DNA from: Vibrio sp. ED004 | Lineage (GTDB): Bacteria > Pseudomonadota > Gammaproteobacteria > Enterobacterales > Vibrionaceae | Length of the DNA stretch: 64,000 nt | Direction: 5' to 3' | NCBI RefSeq assembly: GCF_023206395.1 | Contig: NZ_CP066149.1 | Span: forward strand, 1,426,001-1,490,000 | Shown here: piece after piece, positions 22,250-32,052 of the stretch | Layout: every line of letters begins with the position of its first letter | Position numbering within the stretch: the first letter of the stretch is position 1 | The notes under the pieces: generated by a model | What the model was told of the DNA's origin: nothing | The model's input: only the letters and a program-made list of their open reading frames with translations | Database searches by the model: none | Translations under genes and position numbers: made by a program

Positions 22250-24451
22250 ATGCGTCCAATGATTGCCCGTGTGGCACTGCCTATTCCACTCGACAAGCAG
22301 TTCGATTACAAGATTCCAAACCACCTATTTCCGATAATTGGTGGACGAGTCTCTGTGCCTTTTGGACGACAAACCTTAACCGGAATAGTTACGGCTCTGG
22401 TTAACGAATCTGAATTCGAGCTAGACAAGCTCAAGTCAATTAAAGCGCTTTTAGATAACCAACCTGTTTGGCCGGAATCTGTCTACTCACTGTTAACGTG
22501 GTGCAGTCAGTTCTATCAATACCCATTAGGTGAGACCTTTGCCAATGCCCTACCGAGTGCGTTACGTAAAGGCAAAACGGCCGACTTCGCGACACTGGTC
22601 GAATGGCAGTTAACGCCATCAGGCCGAGACCAACTGATGCAAGGCTTTGGTCGCGCTGTCAAACAAGCCAAAGTGATGCACATGCTTGAGCACGGTCCCG
22701 TTCCTCATCAAGAGTTTATTGATGAAGAAGTGGGCAGTGCAGTACTTAAGACGTTGGAAGAAAAAGGCTGGATTGAATCGGTAGAGAAAAAGCCGAAACG
22801 CCAACCTTGGCCTGAAGATCTTGAGAACGACCAAGACAAACCCAAGCTTAATGCAGAACAAGCCATCGCGATTGCCACAGTCAATAGTCAGACTGATTTT
22901 GGCTGCTTCTTATTAGAGGGCGTTACCGGCTCAGGTAAGACAGAGGTCTACCTGAATATGATCAAGCCGATACTCGATAAGGGTAAACAGGCATTGGTCT
23001 TGGTACCTGAGATCGGCCTCACTCCACAAACGATTAATCGCTTTAAACGACGCTTCAATGTGCCTGTTGAGGTTATCCACTCTGGTTTAAACGATTCTGA
23101 GCGACTGAATGCGTGGTTATCAGCTCGCGATAAAATAGCGGGCATTGTGATTGGTACCCGTTCCGCTCTATTCACGCCATTTGCAGACTTGGGCATCATC
23201 ATTGTTGATGAAGAGCACGATGCCTCTTATAAACAGCAAGACAGTCTGCGCTACCATGCTCGTGATGTCGCGATCATGCGTGCTCACAAAGCACAGATTC
23301 CGGTTGTGTTAGGTTCAGCTACACCCGCTTTTGAAACGCTGCACAATGCTCAGATAGGCAAATACAGTTACCTCACCCTTACTTCACGTGCGGGGGTTGC
23401 ACTGCCGACCACCAACAAAGTGTTGGATGTGAAAGGCGAATATCTGGAAAGTGGTTTATCGGCATCATTAATTGCCGAGATGCAACGACACCTGAAAGCC
23501 GGCAACCAAGTGATGTTGTTCCTCAACCGTCGTGGGTTCTCTCCGGCATTGATGTGTCACGACTGTGGTTGGACAGCTGAATGTAAGCGCTGCGATGCCT
23601 ACTACACCTATCACCAATACAGTAATGAAATGCGTTGCCACCACTGTGGCTCACAGCAGCATATCGTGCACAACTGCCAAGGCTGTGGTTCTGCTAATTT
23701 GGTGACAGTAGGTGTGGGTACTGAACAGCTTGAAGCGCAGCTTGGTCAGCTATTCCCTGAATACAAAACCATACGTATTGACCGTGACAGCACCCGCCGT
23801 AAAGGCAGCTTAGAAAGCGCATTAGAATCGATTCGTAAAGGTGAATACCAAATCCTGATTGGTACACAGATGCTGGCTAAGGGTCACCACTTCCCTGGCG
23901 TGACACTTGTGGCGTTATTGGATGTCGATGGCTCTTTATATAGCAGTGATTTCCGAGCGTCTGAACGCCTTGCTCAGTTGTTTATTCAAGTCGCTGGCCG
24001 TGCAGGTCGTGCAAGCAAACCCGGTGAGGTGATTTTACAAACACATCATCCTGAACATGGGTTACTGCAGGCGCTGCTACACAAAGACTACAACCACTTT
24101 GCTCAGACGGCTTTGGCAGAACGTAAACAAGCGATGTTACCTCCTTATACGTTCATGACGCTGTTCAGAGCTGAAGCAAATGATACGCGCTTGGTGGAAG
24201 AGTTCTTACGTCAGGTTCGCCATACATTGGAATCACATCCACTGTTCGACCAATATTGCATGGTGTTGGGGCCAACCCCTGCGCCATTAGCCAAACGAGC
24301 AGGCAAATCTCGCTGGCAGCTGATCTTGCAAACCCAAACTCGTTCATTGATGCAGAAGCTATTAATGAGCGCGAAACCGGCAATCAATATGTTACCCGCT
24401 GCGAAAAAAGTCCGTTGGTCACTCGATATCGAGCCGCAAGATTTAAGCTAA
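22250..24451 (+). CDS. priA: Primosomal helicase PriA
   Basis: PriA restarts collapsed replication forks by recognising branched DNA and loading the replicative helicase. The 733-residue protein has an N-terminal 3'-DNA-binding domain (ARVALPIPLDKQFDY), the Walker A motif GVTGSGKTEVY at about residue 225, DEEHDASYKQQD, and a zinc-binding cysteine cluster (CHDCGW, CKRCDA, CHHCGS, CQGCGS). The helicase C-terminal motif is QVAGRAGRA. Length and gene order next to cytR match E. coli. Confidence 0.96.
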   Translation: MRPMIARVALPIPLDKQFDYKIPNHLFPIIGGRVSVPFGRQTLTGIVTALVNESEFELDKLKSIKALLDNQPVWPESVYSLLTWCSQFYQYPLGETFANALPSALRKGKTADFATLVEWQLTPSGRDQLMQGFGRAVKQAKVMHMLEHGPVPHQEFIDEEVGSAVLKTLEEKGWIESVEKKPKRQPWPEDLENDQDKPKLNAEQAIAIATVNSQTDFGCFLLEGVTGSGKTEVYLNMIKPILDKGKQALVLVPEIGLTPQTINRFKRRFNVPVEVIHSGLNDSERLNAWLSARDKIAGIVIGTRSALFTPFADLGIIIVDEEHDASYKQQDSLRYHARDVAIMRAHKAQIPVVLGSATPAFETLHNAQIGKYSYLTLTSRAGVALPTTNKVLDVKGEYLESGLSASLIAEMQRHLKAGNQVMLFLNRRGFSPALMCHDCGWTAECKRCDAYYTYHQYSNEMRCHHCGSQQHIVHNCQGCGSANLVTVGVGTEQLEAQLGQLFPEYKTIRIDRDSTRRKGSLESALESIRKGEYQILIGTQMLAKGHHFPGVTLVALLDVDGSLYSSDFRASERLAQLFIQVAGRAGRASKPGEVILQTHHPEHGLLQALLHKDYNHFAQTALAERKQAMLPPYTFMTLFRAEANDTRLVEEFLRQVRHTLESHPLFDQYCMVLGPTPAPLAKRAGKSRWQLILQTQTRSLMQKLLMSAKPAINMLPAAKKVRWSLDIEPQDLS

Positions 24452-24691
24452 ACTCACGCGGGTTAAAACTAATGATAAGTTTGTTCACAAATATTTCATA
24501 TTTCTCGTGAGCAACTTCACACTAGTCATGTGATTTTTGTTAATCTAGCCGTAACTTTACACGGATTAAACGAATAAAATATTGCAATAAAAAAAGTGTT
24601 AGCAACACTTTCACAATATCTATCCGATTACATTTATTATTCACGCCTTAGATACTTAGGCGACAAAGGAACTTAAAAGAGGGTTTAATTT

Positions 24692-25696
24692 ATGGCGACA
24701 ATGAAGGATGTTGCCCAGCTAGCAGGCGTCTCAACAGCCACTGTATCACGTGCATTGATGAACCCTGAGAAAGTCTCAGTTTCAACTCGTAAGCGAGTGG
24801 AAACAGCAGTACTTGAAGCTGGATACTCACCCAACACATTAGCTAGAAACTTACGTCGCAACGAATCAAAAACCATCATCACTATCGTTCCTGATATCTG
24901 TGACCCATATTTCGCTGAGATCATTCGTGGTATCGAAGATGCCGCAGTAGAAAATGACTACCTTGTTCTATTGGGTGACAGCGGTCAACAAAAGAAGCGT
25001 GAGTCTTCCTTTGTTAACCTTGTCTTCACTAAGCAAGCGGACGGCATGTTATTGCTTGGCACCGACCACCCATTTGATGTCAGCAAACCAGAACAAAAGA
25101 ACTTACCACCGATGGTAATGGCCTGTGAGTTCGCTCCTGAGCTTGAACTCCCAACGGTACACATCGATAACCTGACCTCTGCATTTGAAGCCGTGAACTA
25201 CCTAGCTCAGTTAGGCCATAAACGTATCGCTCAAATCTCTGGTCCAGTATCAGCAACCCTGTGTAAGTTCCGCCAACAAGGTTACCAACAAGCACTGCGT
25301 CGTGCAGGTGTAGCAATGAACCCAGCCTACAGCACAGTCGGTGACTTCACTTTTGAAGCCGGTGCTCAAGCCGTTCGTCAATTACTGGCACTGCCTGAAC
25401 AGCCTACTGCTATCTTCTGTCACAACGATGCGATGGCCATAGGTGCGATTCAAGAAGCGAAGAAGTTAGGTTTACGTGTTCCTCAAGACCTATCGATTGT
25501 TGGCTTCGATGACATTCAATTCGCTCAATACTGCGATCCACCGCTAACCACCATTTCTCAACCTCGTTATGAGATTGGACGCCAAGCGATGCTGATGATG
25601 CTTGATCTACTGAAAGGCAACGATGTGCAAGCAGGTTCGCGTCTGCTAGAAGCCAAATTAGTGGTTCGTGGCAGTACTGCTCCACCTCGAATGTAA
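24692..25696 (+). CDS. cytR: CytR, LacI-family nucleoside regulator
   Basis: CytR represses nucleoside uptake and catabolism together with CRP and is released by cytidine; in Vibrio it also affects competence and biofilm. The 334-residue protein begins with a LacI helix-turn-helix, MKDVAQLAGVSTATVSRALM, and a hinge helix. The effector domain contains IVPDICDPYFAEIIRGIED and FAPELELPTVHIDNL, which match E. coli CytR closely. It stands between priA and ftsN, its conserved position. Confidence 0.95.
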   Translation: MATMKDVAQLAGVSTATVSRALMNPEKVSVSTRKRVETAVLEAGYSPNTLARNLRRNESKTIITIVPDICDPYFAEIIRGIEDAAVENDYLVLLGDSGQQKKRESSFVNLVFTKQADGMLLLGTDHPFDVSKPEQKNLPPMVMACEFAPELELPTVHIDNLTSAFEAVNYLAQLGHKRIAQISGPVSATLCKFRQQGYQQALRRAGVAMNPAYSTVGDFTFEAGAQAVRQLLALPEQPTAIFCHNDAMAIGAIQEAKKLGLRVPQDLSIVGFDDIQFAQYCDPPLTTISQPRYEIGRQAMLMMLDLLKGNDVQAGSRLLEAKLVVRGSTAPPRM

Positions 25697-25818
25697 GCCA
25701 TAGAAATACCGATATAAATCTGCGGCACATTTTGATGTGCCGCTTCCATTTCTGCACTATTATCCTCGCGCAATCTGGATTACCATGAGAGCAGAATTAC
25801 CAACTACTGAATTGTCTT

Positions 25819-26358
25819 GTGGCTAATAGAGATTATGTAAAGCGCGGTCGTGGCACGAAGAGACCGACCAAGAAGCAAGCCCCTCGCCGTAAACCATGGC
25901 GTAGTGGTCTTTTGGCGATCCTCCTTGTTGGTGGATTTGGTTACGGACTTTACTTATTGAGTAATGATCCTGAGCCACCAGCGCCGGCTCCAGTAGTGAG
26001 CAAACCCAAGCCTAAGCCAAAACCAGCGAAAGTGATTCCGCCACCTCCAGAAGAGAAGTGGGACTACGTTGAAACACTGCCGAGCCGCGAGATTGAAGTA
26101 AAAGCCAAAGAGCAAGAGATCTCTAAGATCCCTTACATCATGCAGTGTGGCGCTTACAAAACCTCAGCACAGGCAGAAGCACGTAAACTGGATATTGCCT
26201 TCCAAGGTATTTCGAGTGAAATCCGTAAGAAAGACGGCAGTAGCTGGTACCGCGTGGTTCTAGGACCCTACAAGTTGAAGCGTGATGCCGAGCGAGATCG
26301 CCACAAGCTACAACGCGCGAAAATCGAACCTTGTGCTATTTGGAAAGATACCGAGTAG
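25819..26358 (+). CDS. ftsN: Cell division protein FtsN
   Basis: FtsN is an inner-membrane bitopic protein that triggers septal peptidoglycan synthesis. The 179-residue protein has a basic cytoplasmic segment starting (V/M)ANRDYVKRGRG, one transmembrane helix (about residues 29-47), a proline-rich periplasmic linker (PAPAPVVSKPKPKPKP), and a C-terminal SPOR domain from about residue 104 (YIMQCGAYKTSAQAEA) that binds denuded glycan. It starts with GTG, as E. coli ftsN does. It is much shorter than the 319-residue E. coli protein because the linker is shorter. Confidence 0.93.
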   Translation: MANRDYVKRGRGTKRPTKKQAPRRKPWRSGLLAILLVGGFGYGLYLLSNDPEPPAPAPVVSKPKPKPKPAKVIPPPPEEKWDYVETLPSREIEVKAKEQEISKIPYIMQCGAYKTSAQAEARKLDIAFQGISSEIRKKDGSSWYRVVLGPYKLKRDAERDRHKLQRAKIEPCAIWKDTE

Positions 26359-26407
26359 TGATAAGCGATAGCGCAGTTGTGTAACCGCTAGAGTCGCAGC
26401 AAACACC

Positions 26408-26432
26408 GAAAGCCTCCCATTGTGGAGGTTTT
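26408..26432 (+). terminator. ftsN terminator
   Basis: GAAAGCCTCC pairs with GGAGGTTTTC (one G-T pair) and T residues follow, 50 bases after ftsN. Confidence 0.75.
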
Positions 26433-26505
26433 CTTTTATTTAGTCCCTTTCGCCAAATTTCCTTACAACTTCCACCGATAAGTTGCGCGACATCACTCGT
26501 GGTTC

Positions 26506-26534
26506 CTTGAATTATCCGAGTGCCATCCTCATAT
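26506..26534 (+). promoter_or_regulatory. hslV: Sigma-32-type heat-shock promoter of hslVU
   Basis: CTTGAAT (26506-26512), a 14-base spacer and CCTCATAT (26527-26534) match the RpoH consensus CTTGAAA-N14-CCCCATNT at 6 of 7 and, counting N as a match, 7 of 8 positions. It lies about 45 bases upstream of the hslV start, consistent with the known heat-shock control of hslVU. Confidence 0.8.
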
Positions 26535-26576
26535 ACTTTTTATACCCAAAGATAAGAATATTAAGAGGCCCTACTC

Positions 26577-27125
26577 GTGACTACCATAGTATCTGTACGT
26601 CGTAATAATAAAGTCGTCATCGCGGGTGATGGACAAGTATCTCTAGGCAATACTGTAATGAAGGGCAATGCCCGCAAAGTACGTCGCCTATACAACAACA
26701 AAGTACTGGCAGGTTTTGCTGGCGGTACCGCTGATGCTTTCACGCTATTCGAAAAATTTGAGAGCAAGCTACAAATGCACCAAGGCCACCTGACCAAAGC
26801 TGCCGTTGAGCTGGCGAAGGATTGGCGTAGCGACCGTGCTCTACGTAAGTTAGAAGCACTGCTTGCGGTAGCGGATGAAACCGCTTCACTGATCATTACT
26901 GGTAACGGTGACGTAGTTCAACCAGAGAACGACCTGATTGCTATCGGTTCGGGTGGTAACTATGCACAAGCCGCTGCTATCGCGTTACTAGAAAATACTG
27001 ATTTAGATGCGCGTGAAATCGCAGAGAAGTCGCTGAATATTGCTGGCGATATCTGTGTGTTCACCAACCATCACCACACTGTTGAAGAACTAGAAAGCAC
27101 TGTTGAGCTGCCAAAGCCAGAATAA
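26577..27125 (+). CDS. hslV: HslV, peptidase subunit of the HslUV protease
   Basis: HslV forms the double hexameric threonine-protease core. The 182-residue protein starts with GTG and reads (M)[20 protein letters not shown]; the N-terminal Thr becomes the nucleophile after removal of the initiator. The [15 protein letters not shown] segment is conserved. It is followed by hslU after 57 bases, forming an operon behind a sigma-32-type promoter. Confidence 0.97.
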   Translation: MTTIVSVRRNNKVVIAGDGQVSLGNTVMKGNARKVRRLYNNKVLAGFAGGTADAFTLFEKFESKLQMHQGHLTKAAVELAKDWRSDRALRKLEALLAVADETASLIITGNGDVVQPENDLIAIGSGGNYAQAAAIALLENTDLDAREIAEKSLNIAGDICVFTNHHHTVEELESTVELPKPE

Positions 27126-27182
27126 CAAACGCTTCTACCCAAGACCTTGTATCAACAGTGATTAAAGAATTAAGGAAAAACC

Positions 27183-28523
27183 ATGTCTGAGATGACTCCT
27201 CGCGAAATCGTTCACGAACTCAATCGCCACATTATCGGCCAAGACAACGCTAAGCGTTCAGTGGCTATCGCACTGCGTAACCGCTGGCGTCGTATGCAGC
27301 TTGAAGAAAGCCTGCGTGTTGAAGTATCACCAAAGAACATCCTGATGATCGGTCCAACCGGTGTTGGTAAAACAGAAATTGCTCGCCGCCTAGCGAAACT
27401 AGCAAACGCGCCGTTCATCAAGGTAGAAGCGACTAAGTTCACCGAAGTGGGCTACGTGGGTAAAGAAGTTGAAACCATCATCCGTGACCTAACGGACGTT
27501 GCGATCAAGATGACGCACCAGCAAGCGATGGAAAAAGTACAATACCGCGCTGAAGAACAGGCTGAAGAACGAATTCTTGATGCCCTACTGCCACCAGCAC
27601 GTGATGCTTGGGGTCAGAACGAGCAATCAACGGAAGACACAACCTCTTCAAACACTCGTCAGATTTTCCGTAAGAAACTGCGTGAAGGTAAGCTAGACGA
27701 CAAAGAGATCGAAGTTGATGTGGCCGCACCGCAAATGGGCGTTGAAATCATGTCACCTCCAGGCATGGAAGAGATGACAAACCAACTACAAGGCATGTTC
27801 CAAAACCTCGCTGGCGACACCAAGAAAAAGCGTAAAATGAAAATCAAAGATGCATTCAAAGCACTGACGGAAGAAGAAGCTGCGAAGCTTGTGAACCAAG
27901 AAGAGCTAAAGGAGAGCGCGATCTTCAACGCTGAAAACAACGGTATCGTATTCATCGATGAGATCGACAAAATCTGTAAGCGTGGCGACAGCTCAGGCCC
28001 AGACGTATCTCGTGAAGGTGTTCAACGTGACCTGCTTCCTCTTATCGAAGGCAGCACAGTATCAACTAAACACGGTATGGTTAAAACTGACCACATCTTG
28101 TTTATCACATCAGGTGCATTCCAAGTGGCTAAGCCATCTGACCTGATCCCTGAACTGCAAGGTCGTCTACCAATTCGCGTAGAACTTGAAGCACTATCAG
28201 CACATGACTTCAAACGCATCCTGACTGAGCCAAAGGCATCACTGACAGAGCAGTACATTGCCCTGATGAAAACAGAAGATGTCGGCATTGAGTTCACTGA
28301 AGATGGTATCAACCAAATCGCAGACGCAGCATGGCGTGTGAACGAAACTACTGAAAACATCGGTGCGCGTCGTCTACATACCGTCATGGAGCGCCTAATG
28401 GATGAGATTTCATTCGACGCAACAGACAGAGCCGGCAGCAAATTGGTGATTGATGAAGCTTACGTAATATCTAAGCTTGGCGAGCTCGTAGAAGACGAAG
28501 ACCTAAGTCGCTTCATCCTGTAG
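27183..28523 (+). CDS. hslU: HslU, ATPase/unfoldase subunit of the HslUV protease
   Basis: HslU unfolds substrates and feeds them to HslV. The 446-residue AAA+ protein starts with [18 protein letters not shown], has Walker [14 protein letters not shown] (about residues 58-70), the pore motif [17 protein letters not shown], an inserted I-domain (about residues 110-240, rich in charged residues) and Walker [12 protein letters not shown]. It ends with [10 protein letters not shown], the conserved tail that docks into HslV. Nothing is missing. Confidence 0.98.
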   Translation: MSEMTPREIVHELNRHIIGQDNAKRSVAIALRNRWRRMQLEESLRVEVSPKNILMIGPTGVGKTEIARRLAKLANAPFIKVEATKFTEVGYVGKEVETIIRDLTDVAIKMTHQQAMEKVQYRAEEQAEERILDALLPPARDAWGQNEQSTEDTTSSNTRQIFRKKLREGKLDDKEIEVDVAAPQMGVEIMSPPGMEEMTNQLQGMFQNLAGDTKKKRKMKIKDAFKALTEEEAAKLVNQEELKESAIFNAENNGIVFIDEIDKICKRGDSSGPDVSREGVQRDLLPLIEGSTVSTKHGMVKTDHILFITSGAFQVAKPSDLIPELQGRLPIRVELEALSAHDFKRILTEPKASLTEQYIALMKTEDVGIEFTEDGINQIADAAWRVNETTENIGARRLHTVMERLMDEISFDATDRAGSKLVIDEAYVISKLGELVEDEDLSRFIL

Positions 28524-28582
28524 CACAGGAAACTCCAACTTATTGCTCTATCTCAAAGAAATAGCAGCTAATAAGCGAATTC

Positions 28583-28608
28583 AAGGCCCACTTTCGAGTG
28601 GGCTTTTT
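28583..28608 (+). terminator. hslVU terminator
   Basis: AAGGCCCACT pairs with AGTGGGCTTT around TTCG, followed by T residues, 60 bases after hslU. Confidence 0.88.
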
Positions 28609-28678
28609 ATTACCCGAAAAATGGGCGTATACTCAAATCACAGTATGAAACGAAGACTTACAAAGAATTAGACCTACG

Positions 28679-29596
28679 ATGAAACAATCTCTACTGATTT
28701 GGCTTGATGCCGCACGACCAAAAACTCTGCCTCTCGCACTTGTCTCTATTCTTACAGGAAGTAGTTTAGCGTTCGCTGGGGGTCAGTTTTCTTTATCGAT
28801 AGCACTACTGGCTTTTCTAACCGCCACCCTATTACAGATTTTATCGAACCTAGCCAATGACTATGGCGACGCCGTAAAAGGCACAGACAACGAAAATCGT
28901 CTGGGGCCAACACGTGCCATGCAATCTGGCGCGGTAACCGCGAAAACCATGAAGCAAGCGATCATCCTCAACATCCTGTTTACCATGGTCGCTGGGCTGA
29001 TTCTTATTTTTCATGCCTTAACCTCGATTGAAAGTATCTTATCTTTCATTGCGTTAGGCGTATTAGCCATTGTTGCAGCCATCGCTTATACCGTCGGTAA
29101 TAAACCTTATGGCTATATTGGCCTTGGCGACTTATCGGTGTTTATCTTCTTCGGTTTGTTAGGTGTTTCAGGGACTTACTTCTTACACACTGGCCATGTT
29201 GAACCAAGCCTGTTTCTGCCAGCATTAGGCTGTGGACTGATGGCGGTTGCGGTACTCAATATCAACAACATGCGTGATATCGAAAACGACAGCGAATGTG
29301 GTAAGCGCACCATGGCGGTTCGTCTGGGGCAGCGCAAAGCCAAGCAATACCATTTCGCCCTGCTTAGTTTGGCGCTTGCGTCTTTCGCCATCTACCTACT
29401 GATTCAAGAAAAACCGGTCTGGATTAGCCTGCCGTTTTTACTGAGCATTATTATTGTGTACAAGCATGGCAAGGCCGTTTGGGAAACCGAAAAGCCAGCG
29501 CAGATTGCACCGATGATGCCCGTGATTGTGAAATGCTCACTGGTCACTAACCTATTGTTTGCAGGGGTTGTCGTAGCTCAAACTCTATTGAGTTAA
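28679..29596 (+). CDS. menA: 1,4-dihydroxy-2-naphthoate polyprenyltransferase
   Basis: MenA prenylates DHNA in menaquinone synthesis. The 305-residue integral membrane protein of the UbiA family has LDAARPKTLPLALVSILTG, the first aspartate motif in NLANDYGDAVKGTDNENR, and the second in NNMRDIENDSECGKRTMAVRL. About eight or nine hydrophobic helices can be seen. Its place after hslU and before rraA is the conserved one. Menaquinone suits anaerobic respiration, fitting the fumarate-related genes nearby. Confidence 0.95.
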   Translation: MKQSLLIWLDAARPKTLPLALVSILTGSSLAFAGGQFSLSIALLAFLTATLLQILSNLANDYGDAVKGTDNENRLGPTRAMQSGAVTAKTMKQAIILNILFTMVAGLILIFHALTSIESILSFIALGVLAIVAAIAYTVGNKPYGYIGLGDLSVFIFFGLLGVSGTYFLHTGHVEPSLFLPALGCGLMAVAVLNINNMRDIENDSECGKRTMAVRLGQRKAKQYHFALLSLALASFAIYLLIQEKPVWISLPFLLSIIIVYKHGKAVWETEKPAQIAPMMPVIVKCSLVTNLLFAGVVVAQTLLS

Positions 29597-29669
29597 ATGA
29601 GACTAATCATTGCAAAGGGATCAAGCACCGATATACTCAAAGTAAGCTCATTGTTCAAAAGGTATACTA

Positions 29670-30188
29670 ATGGAATACAACACTTCAGCACTGTGCGACA
29701 TATATTTGGATCAAGTTGATGTCGTGGAGCCAATGTTCAGCAACTTCGGTGGACGTGCATCCTTCGCAGGACAGATCACGACATTAAAGTGTTTTGAAGA
29801 CAACGCTTTGATTCGCTCTGTACTAGAGCAAGACGGTCTGGGGCGTGTGTTGTTAATCGATGGTGGAGGCTCACTGCGCAAGGCGCTGATCGATGCTGAG
29901 ATTGCCCTACTGGCCGAAGACAATGAGTGGGAAGGTATTGTGGTTTACGGTTGCGTTCGTGAAGTCGATGAACTTGAAGACATGAATCTAGGTATTCAAG
30001 CCTTGGCTTCTATCCCTGTTGGCGCGAGCCAAGAAGGTGTCGGTGAGGTAGATGTTCCCGTGAACTTTGGTAGCGTGACCTTCTTACCCGAAGATTACCT
30101 CTACGCCGACAACACCGGCATCATTCTTTCTGCCGAACCTTTAGATGTAGAACTTGATCTGGATGTCGAAGAAGAAGAGGTCGAGTAG
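29670..30188 (+). CDS. rraA: RraA, regulator of ribonuclease E activity
   Basis: RraA is a ring-shaped trimer that binds RNase E and inhibits mRNA decay. The 172-residue protein begins [20 protein letters not shown] and has [14 protein letters not shown] and [15 protein letters not shown], all typical. It is about ten residues longer than in E. coli because of an acidic tail rich in Glu and Asp. It follows menA and converges on zapB. Confidence 0.95.
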   Translation: MEYNTSALCDIYLDQVDVVEPMFSNFGGRASFAGQITTLKCFEDNALIRSVLEQDGLGRVLLIDGGGSLRKALIDAEIALLAEDNEWEGIVVYGCVREVDELEDMNLGIQALASIPVGASQEGVGEVDVPVNFGSVTFLPEDYLYADNTGIILSAEPLDVELDLDVEEEEVE

Positions 30189-30243
30189 CTCAGCTTTGAA
30201 TAATAAAACAAAGCATAAGAGTACGAAGCATTAGAACGCAAAC

Positions 30244-30277
30244 AAAAACGCCCGCTACTCAGTAGCGGGCGTTTTTT
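30244..30277. terminator. Bidirectional terminator between rraA and zapB
   Basis: AAAAACGCCCGCTACT pairs with AGTAGCGGGCGTTTTT; the arms are long and GC-rich with A and T tracts on the two sides, so it can serve both convergent genes. Confidence 0.93.
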
Positions 30278-30293
30278 AAATCTGAAGAGTCGA

Positions 30294-30536
30294 TTACTCT
30301 ACGTCATCCATTTTACCAAGAAGGTTACGGATGCGATCTTGCCATGCAGAATGCTCTTCCTGCATTTGCTGAGTTTTTTGCTCTAGCTCGTGACGGCTTG
30401 CTTTAAGCTCACCAGCTTCTGTTGCTAGTGCTTGTTTCTCTTCTTTAAGCTCTTCCACTTCCATTTGAAGAAGTGCAATTGTATCTACTGCTGTTTGAAT
30501 TTTTGCTTCTAGCTGCTCTAGTACTTCAAAAGACAT
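30294..30536 (-). CDS. zapB: Cell division protein ZapB
   Basis: ZapB is a small coiled-coil protein that stabilises the FtsZ ring through ZapA. The 80-residue protein begins MSFEVLEQLEAKIQTAVDTI and is almost wholly heptad-patterned coiled coil, very rich in Glu, Leu and Gln. Its position next to rraA is conserved from enteric bacteria. Confidence 0.95.
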   Translation of the reverse strand: MSFEVLEQLEAKIQTAVDTIALLQMEVEELKEEKQALATEAGELKASRHELEQKTQQMQEEHSAWQDRIRNLLGKMDDVE

Positions 30537-30860
30537 TCTGGCCTACCTTTAAGTTATCCGTTTGATGGTGAAGGTTCACTCCACTTATTTCCCCATTCTA
30601 CTCAGCAGAGCAAGGATAAACACTCTATATATTCGATATTTTGCGCCATTCGATGAAAAAAACAGCGCTTTTTACCGAATATTGACGTGAACGATTACTG
30701 CCACAACGGCAAACCAATTATTTTGATGAATGTTAGCGCTTTTCCACTGCAAATTGATCGAGAGCAATCCCCAAAAAACAAAAAGGCAAACGTTTCCTTT
30801 TGGATATGGTAAAATCCGCCGCGAAATTTCTATTCCCCCTTTGAAAATTTTGGAGTCCGC
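30537..30860. other. zapB-glpX divergent region
   Basis: These 324 bases hold no gene I can support. They carry promoters for zapB and glpX and a PurR-like palindrome near glpX. Confidence 0.5.
30784..30799 (+). promoter_or_regulatory. PurR-like palindrome upstream of glpX
   Basis: AGGCAAACGTTTCCTT matches the PurR consensus ACGCAAACGTTTTCGT at 13 of 16 positions, including the central GCAAACGTTT. A TAAAAT box follows at 30810-30815. Other LacI-family regulators recognise similar centres, so PurR itself is only a candidate. Confidence 0.4.
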
Positions 30861-31868
30861 ATGAAACGCGATTTAGCAATGTCATTCTCTCGTGTCACAG
30901 AAGGTGCAGCACTAGCTGGTTACAAGTGGCTTGGCCGTGGCGACAAAAACGCTGCAGATGGCGCTGCTGTAGAAGTAATGCGTAGCCTACTTAACAAAAC
31001 CGAAATCAGCGGTGAGATTGTTATTGGCGAAGGTGAAATCGATGATGCACCTATGCTATACATCGGCGAAAACGTAGGTGTGGGCGGCGATGCTGTCGAT
31101 ATCGCCGTTGACCCAATTGAAGGGACACGCATGACAGCAATGGGCCAATCAAATGCATTGGCAGTATTGGCTGCAGGCGAAAAAGGCAGCTTCCTTAAAG
31201 CGCCTGATATGTACATGGAAAAGCTAGTTGTAGGCCCGGGCGCTAAAGGCGTTATCGACCTGGAACTGCCACTGAAAGAAAACCTAGAAAACATTGCTAA
31301 GGCTCTGGGCAAAACACTGGATACACTGGTTGTAACGACACTGGCTAAGCCACGTCACGATCAAGTTATCGCCGACATGCAAGCAATGGGCGTTCGTGTA
31401 TTCGCAGTGCCAGACGGTGATGTTGCAGCTTCTATCCTAACTTGTATGCCTGACAGCGAAGTAGACGTCATGTACTGCATCGGCGGCGCACCTGAAGGTG
31501 TGGTTTCTGCTGCTGTTATTCGTGCACTTGACGGTGACATGCACGGTCGTCTTCTTCCTCGTCACGAAGTAAAAGGCGACACAGAAGAGAACCGCAAACA
31601 CGGTGAACTTGAACTAGAGCGTTGTGCCGAAATGGGCGTAACCGCTGGTATCGTGTTGAAGATGGAAGACATGGCTCGCAGCGACAACGTTGTATTCTCA
31701 GCAACAGGTATCACTAAGGGTGACTTGCTAGAAGGCATTTCTCGTCAAGGCAATATTGCTACAACAGAAACGCTACTTATCCGTGGCCGCTGCCGTACGA
31801 TTCGCCGCATCAAATCAATCCACTACCTAGAGCGTAAAGATCCTGAAGTAGTGGGTCACATCCTGTAA
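30861..31868 (+). CDS. glpX: Class II fructose-1,6-bisphosphatase
   Basis: This phosphatase hydrolyses fructose 1,6-bisphosphate in gluconeogenesis. The 335-residue protein has the metal-binding GEGEIDDAPMLYIGE, the core VDPIEGTRMTAMGQ, and GGAPEGVVSAA. In E. coli glpX follows glpFK; here it stands alone beside zapB, the same neighbourhood without the glycerol genes. Its terminator is at 31896-31922. Confidence 0.96.
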   Translation: MKRDLAMSFSRVTEGAALAGYKWLGRGDKNAADGAAVEVMRSLLNKTEISGEIVIGEGEIDDAPMLYIGENVGVGGDAVDIAVDPIEGTRMTAMGQSNALAVLAAGEKGSFLKAPDMYMEKLVVGPGAKGVIDLELPLKENLENIAKALGKTLDTLVVTTLAKPRHDQVIADMQAMGVRVFAVPDGDVAASILTCMPDSEVDVMYCIGGAPEGVVSAAVIRALDGDMHGRLLPRHEVKGDTEENRKHGELELERCAEMGVTAGIVLKMEDMARSDNVVFSATGITKGDLLEGISRQGNIATTETLLIRGRCRTIRRIKSIHYLERKDPEVVGHIL

Positions 31869-31895
31869 ACCTAAACTAGGTTAATCAGAACAGAC

Positions 31896-31922
31896 AAAGG
31901 CTGATACTAGGTATCGGCCTTT
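31896..31922 (+). terminator. glpX terminator
   Basis: AAAGGCTGATAC pairs with GTATCGGCCTTT, with one G-T pair, around TAG, followed by a T-rich tract. Confidence 0.88.
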
Positions 31923-32052
31923 TGTTTTATTGACCTATGACAATCCCCCCCCCTGCTTTCTGTCCAGAGCGTAAATTACGGTCAATATAGTAAATGGTTT
32001 GCTTTATAAACACCTTGCCTCATAATAGTAAGGTTCATGAGGTAGGGATAGT

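Noticed and set aside
26577..28441. Multiple minus-strand frames over hslVU
   Set aside because: Shadows of two well-conserved genes; none has a recognisable domain.
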